In this document: positions 63,977 to 64,000 of the stretch, in pieces
Layout: every line of letters starts with the position of its first letter
Numbering within the stretch: position 1 is the stretch's first letter
Program-made: the position numbers and the translations under genes
Assembly (NCBI RefSeq): GCF_964340395.1
Contig: NC_135551.1
Location: forward strand, 21,290,503-21,354,502
Direction of reading: 5' to 3'
Length of the DNA stretch: 64,000 nt
DNA from: Glandiceps talaboti
Taxonomy: Eukaryota; Hemichordata; Enteropneusta; Spengelidae
Notes under the pieces: model-generated
What the model was told of the DNA's origin: nothing
The model's database searches: none
What the model saw: only the letters and a program-made list of their open reading frames with translations

Positions 63977-64000
63977 GCCACAAATTACTTTTAAATCATG

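Overview
The window is animal nuclear DNA: AT-rich, full of micro- and minisatellites, with spliced genes and no bacterial gene organisation. Codon use, intron-rich genes, dense (ACAT)n, (CAGA)n and (GA)n arrays and MITE-like elements fit a marine invertebrate (hemichordate, lancelet or mollusc type). I cannot name the species from sequence alone.

Left part (1-11.8 kb, minus strand): the first five coding exons of a TMEM135 orthologue, read from the start codon at 11,802 down to 450, with the rest beyond the left edge. I assembled them by splice sites and reading phase; all five join in one frame. Introns carry a tRNA-derived SINE, a 64-bp minisatellite, inverted TTATG/CATAA arrays, a 67-bp minisatellite, a 42/85-bp repeat array and two MITE-like elements. 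Middle (11.8-24.8 kb): a 13-kb intergenic stretch, visibly richer in CpG, with a near-perfect 39-bp palindrome and one weak two-exon candidate transcript. At 24,787-26,424 (plus strand) is a complete, uninterrupted Frizzled-4 orthologue. TMEM135 and FZD4 are head to head, as I recall them in human and mouse, so this is ancient conserved microsynteny.

The 26.5-41 kb region is mostly non-coding, with long simple repeats and no gene I can support. From about 41.2 to 51 kb lies a degraded segmental triplication. Each unit holds one copy of a small secreted cysteine-rich peptide gene on the minus strand (44.7, 48.2 and 49.2 kb). The middle copy has lost its start codon and adjacent splice acceptor through one small deletion. 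Two units also carry a remnant of a LINE-type reverse transcriptase C-terminus. Two mobile elements are dated by empty sites in the sister copy: a 165-bp MITE with 9-bp target duplications, and a ~434-bp foldback element with nested palindromes.

From 54.4 to 63.3 kb on the minus strand I propose an unrecognised seven-exon gene encoding about 168 residues, with consistent phase across all junctions and a promoter-like GC-box/CCAAT region. A short plus-strand ORF with a signal-peptide-like start lies divergently 140 bp away. The remainder is simple repeats and dispersed repeats.
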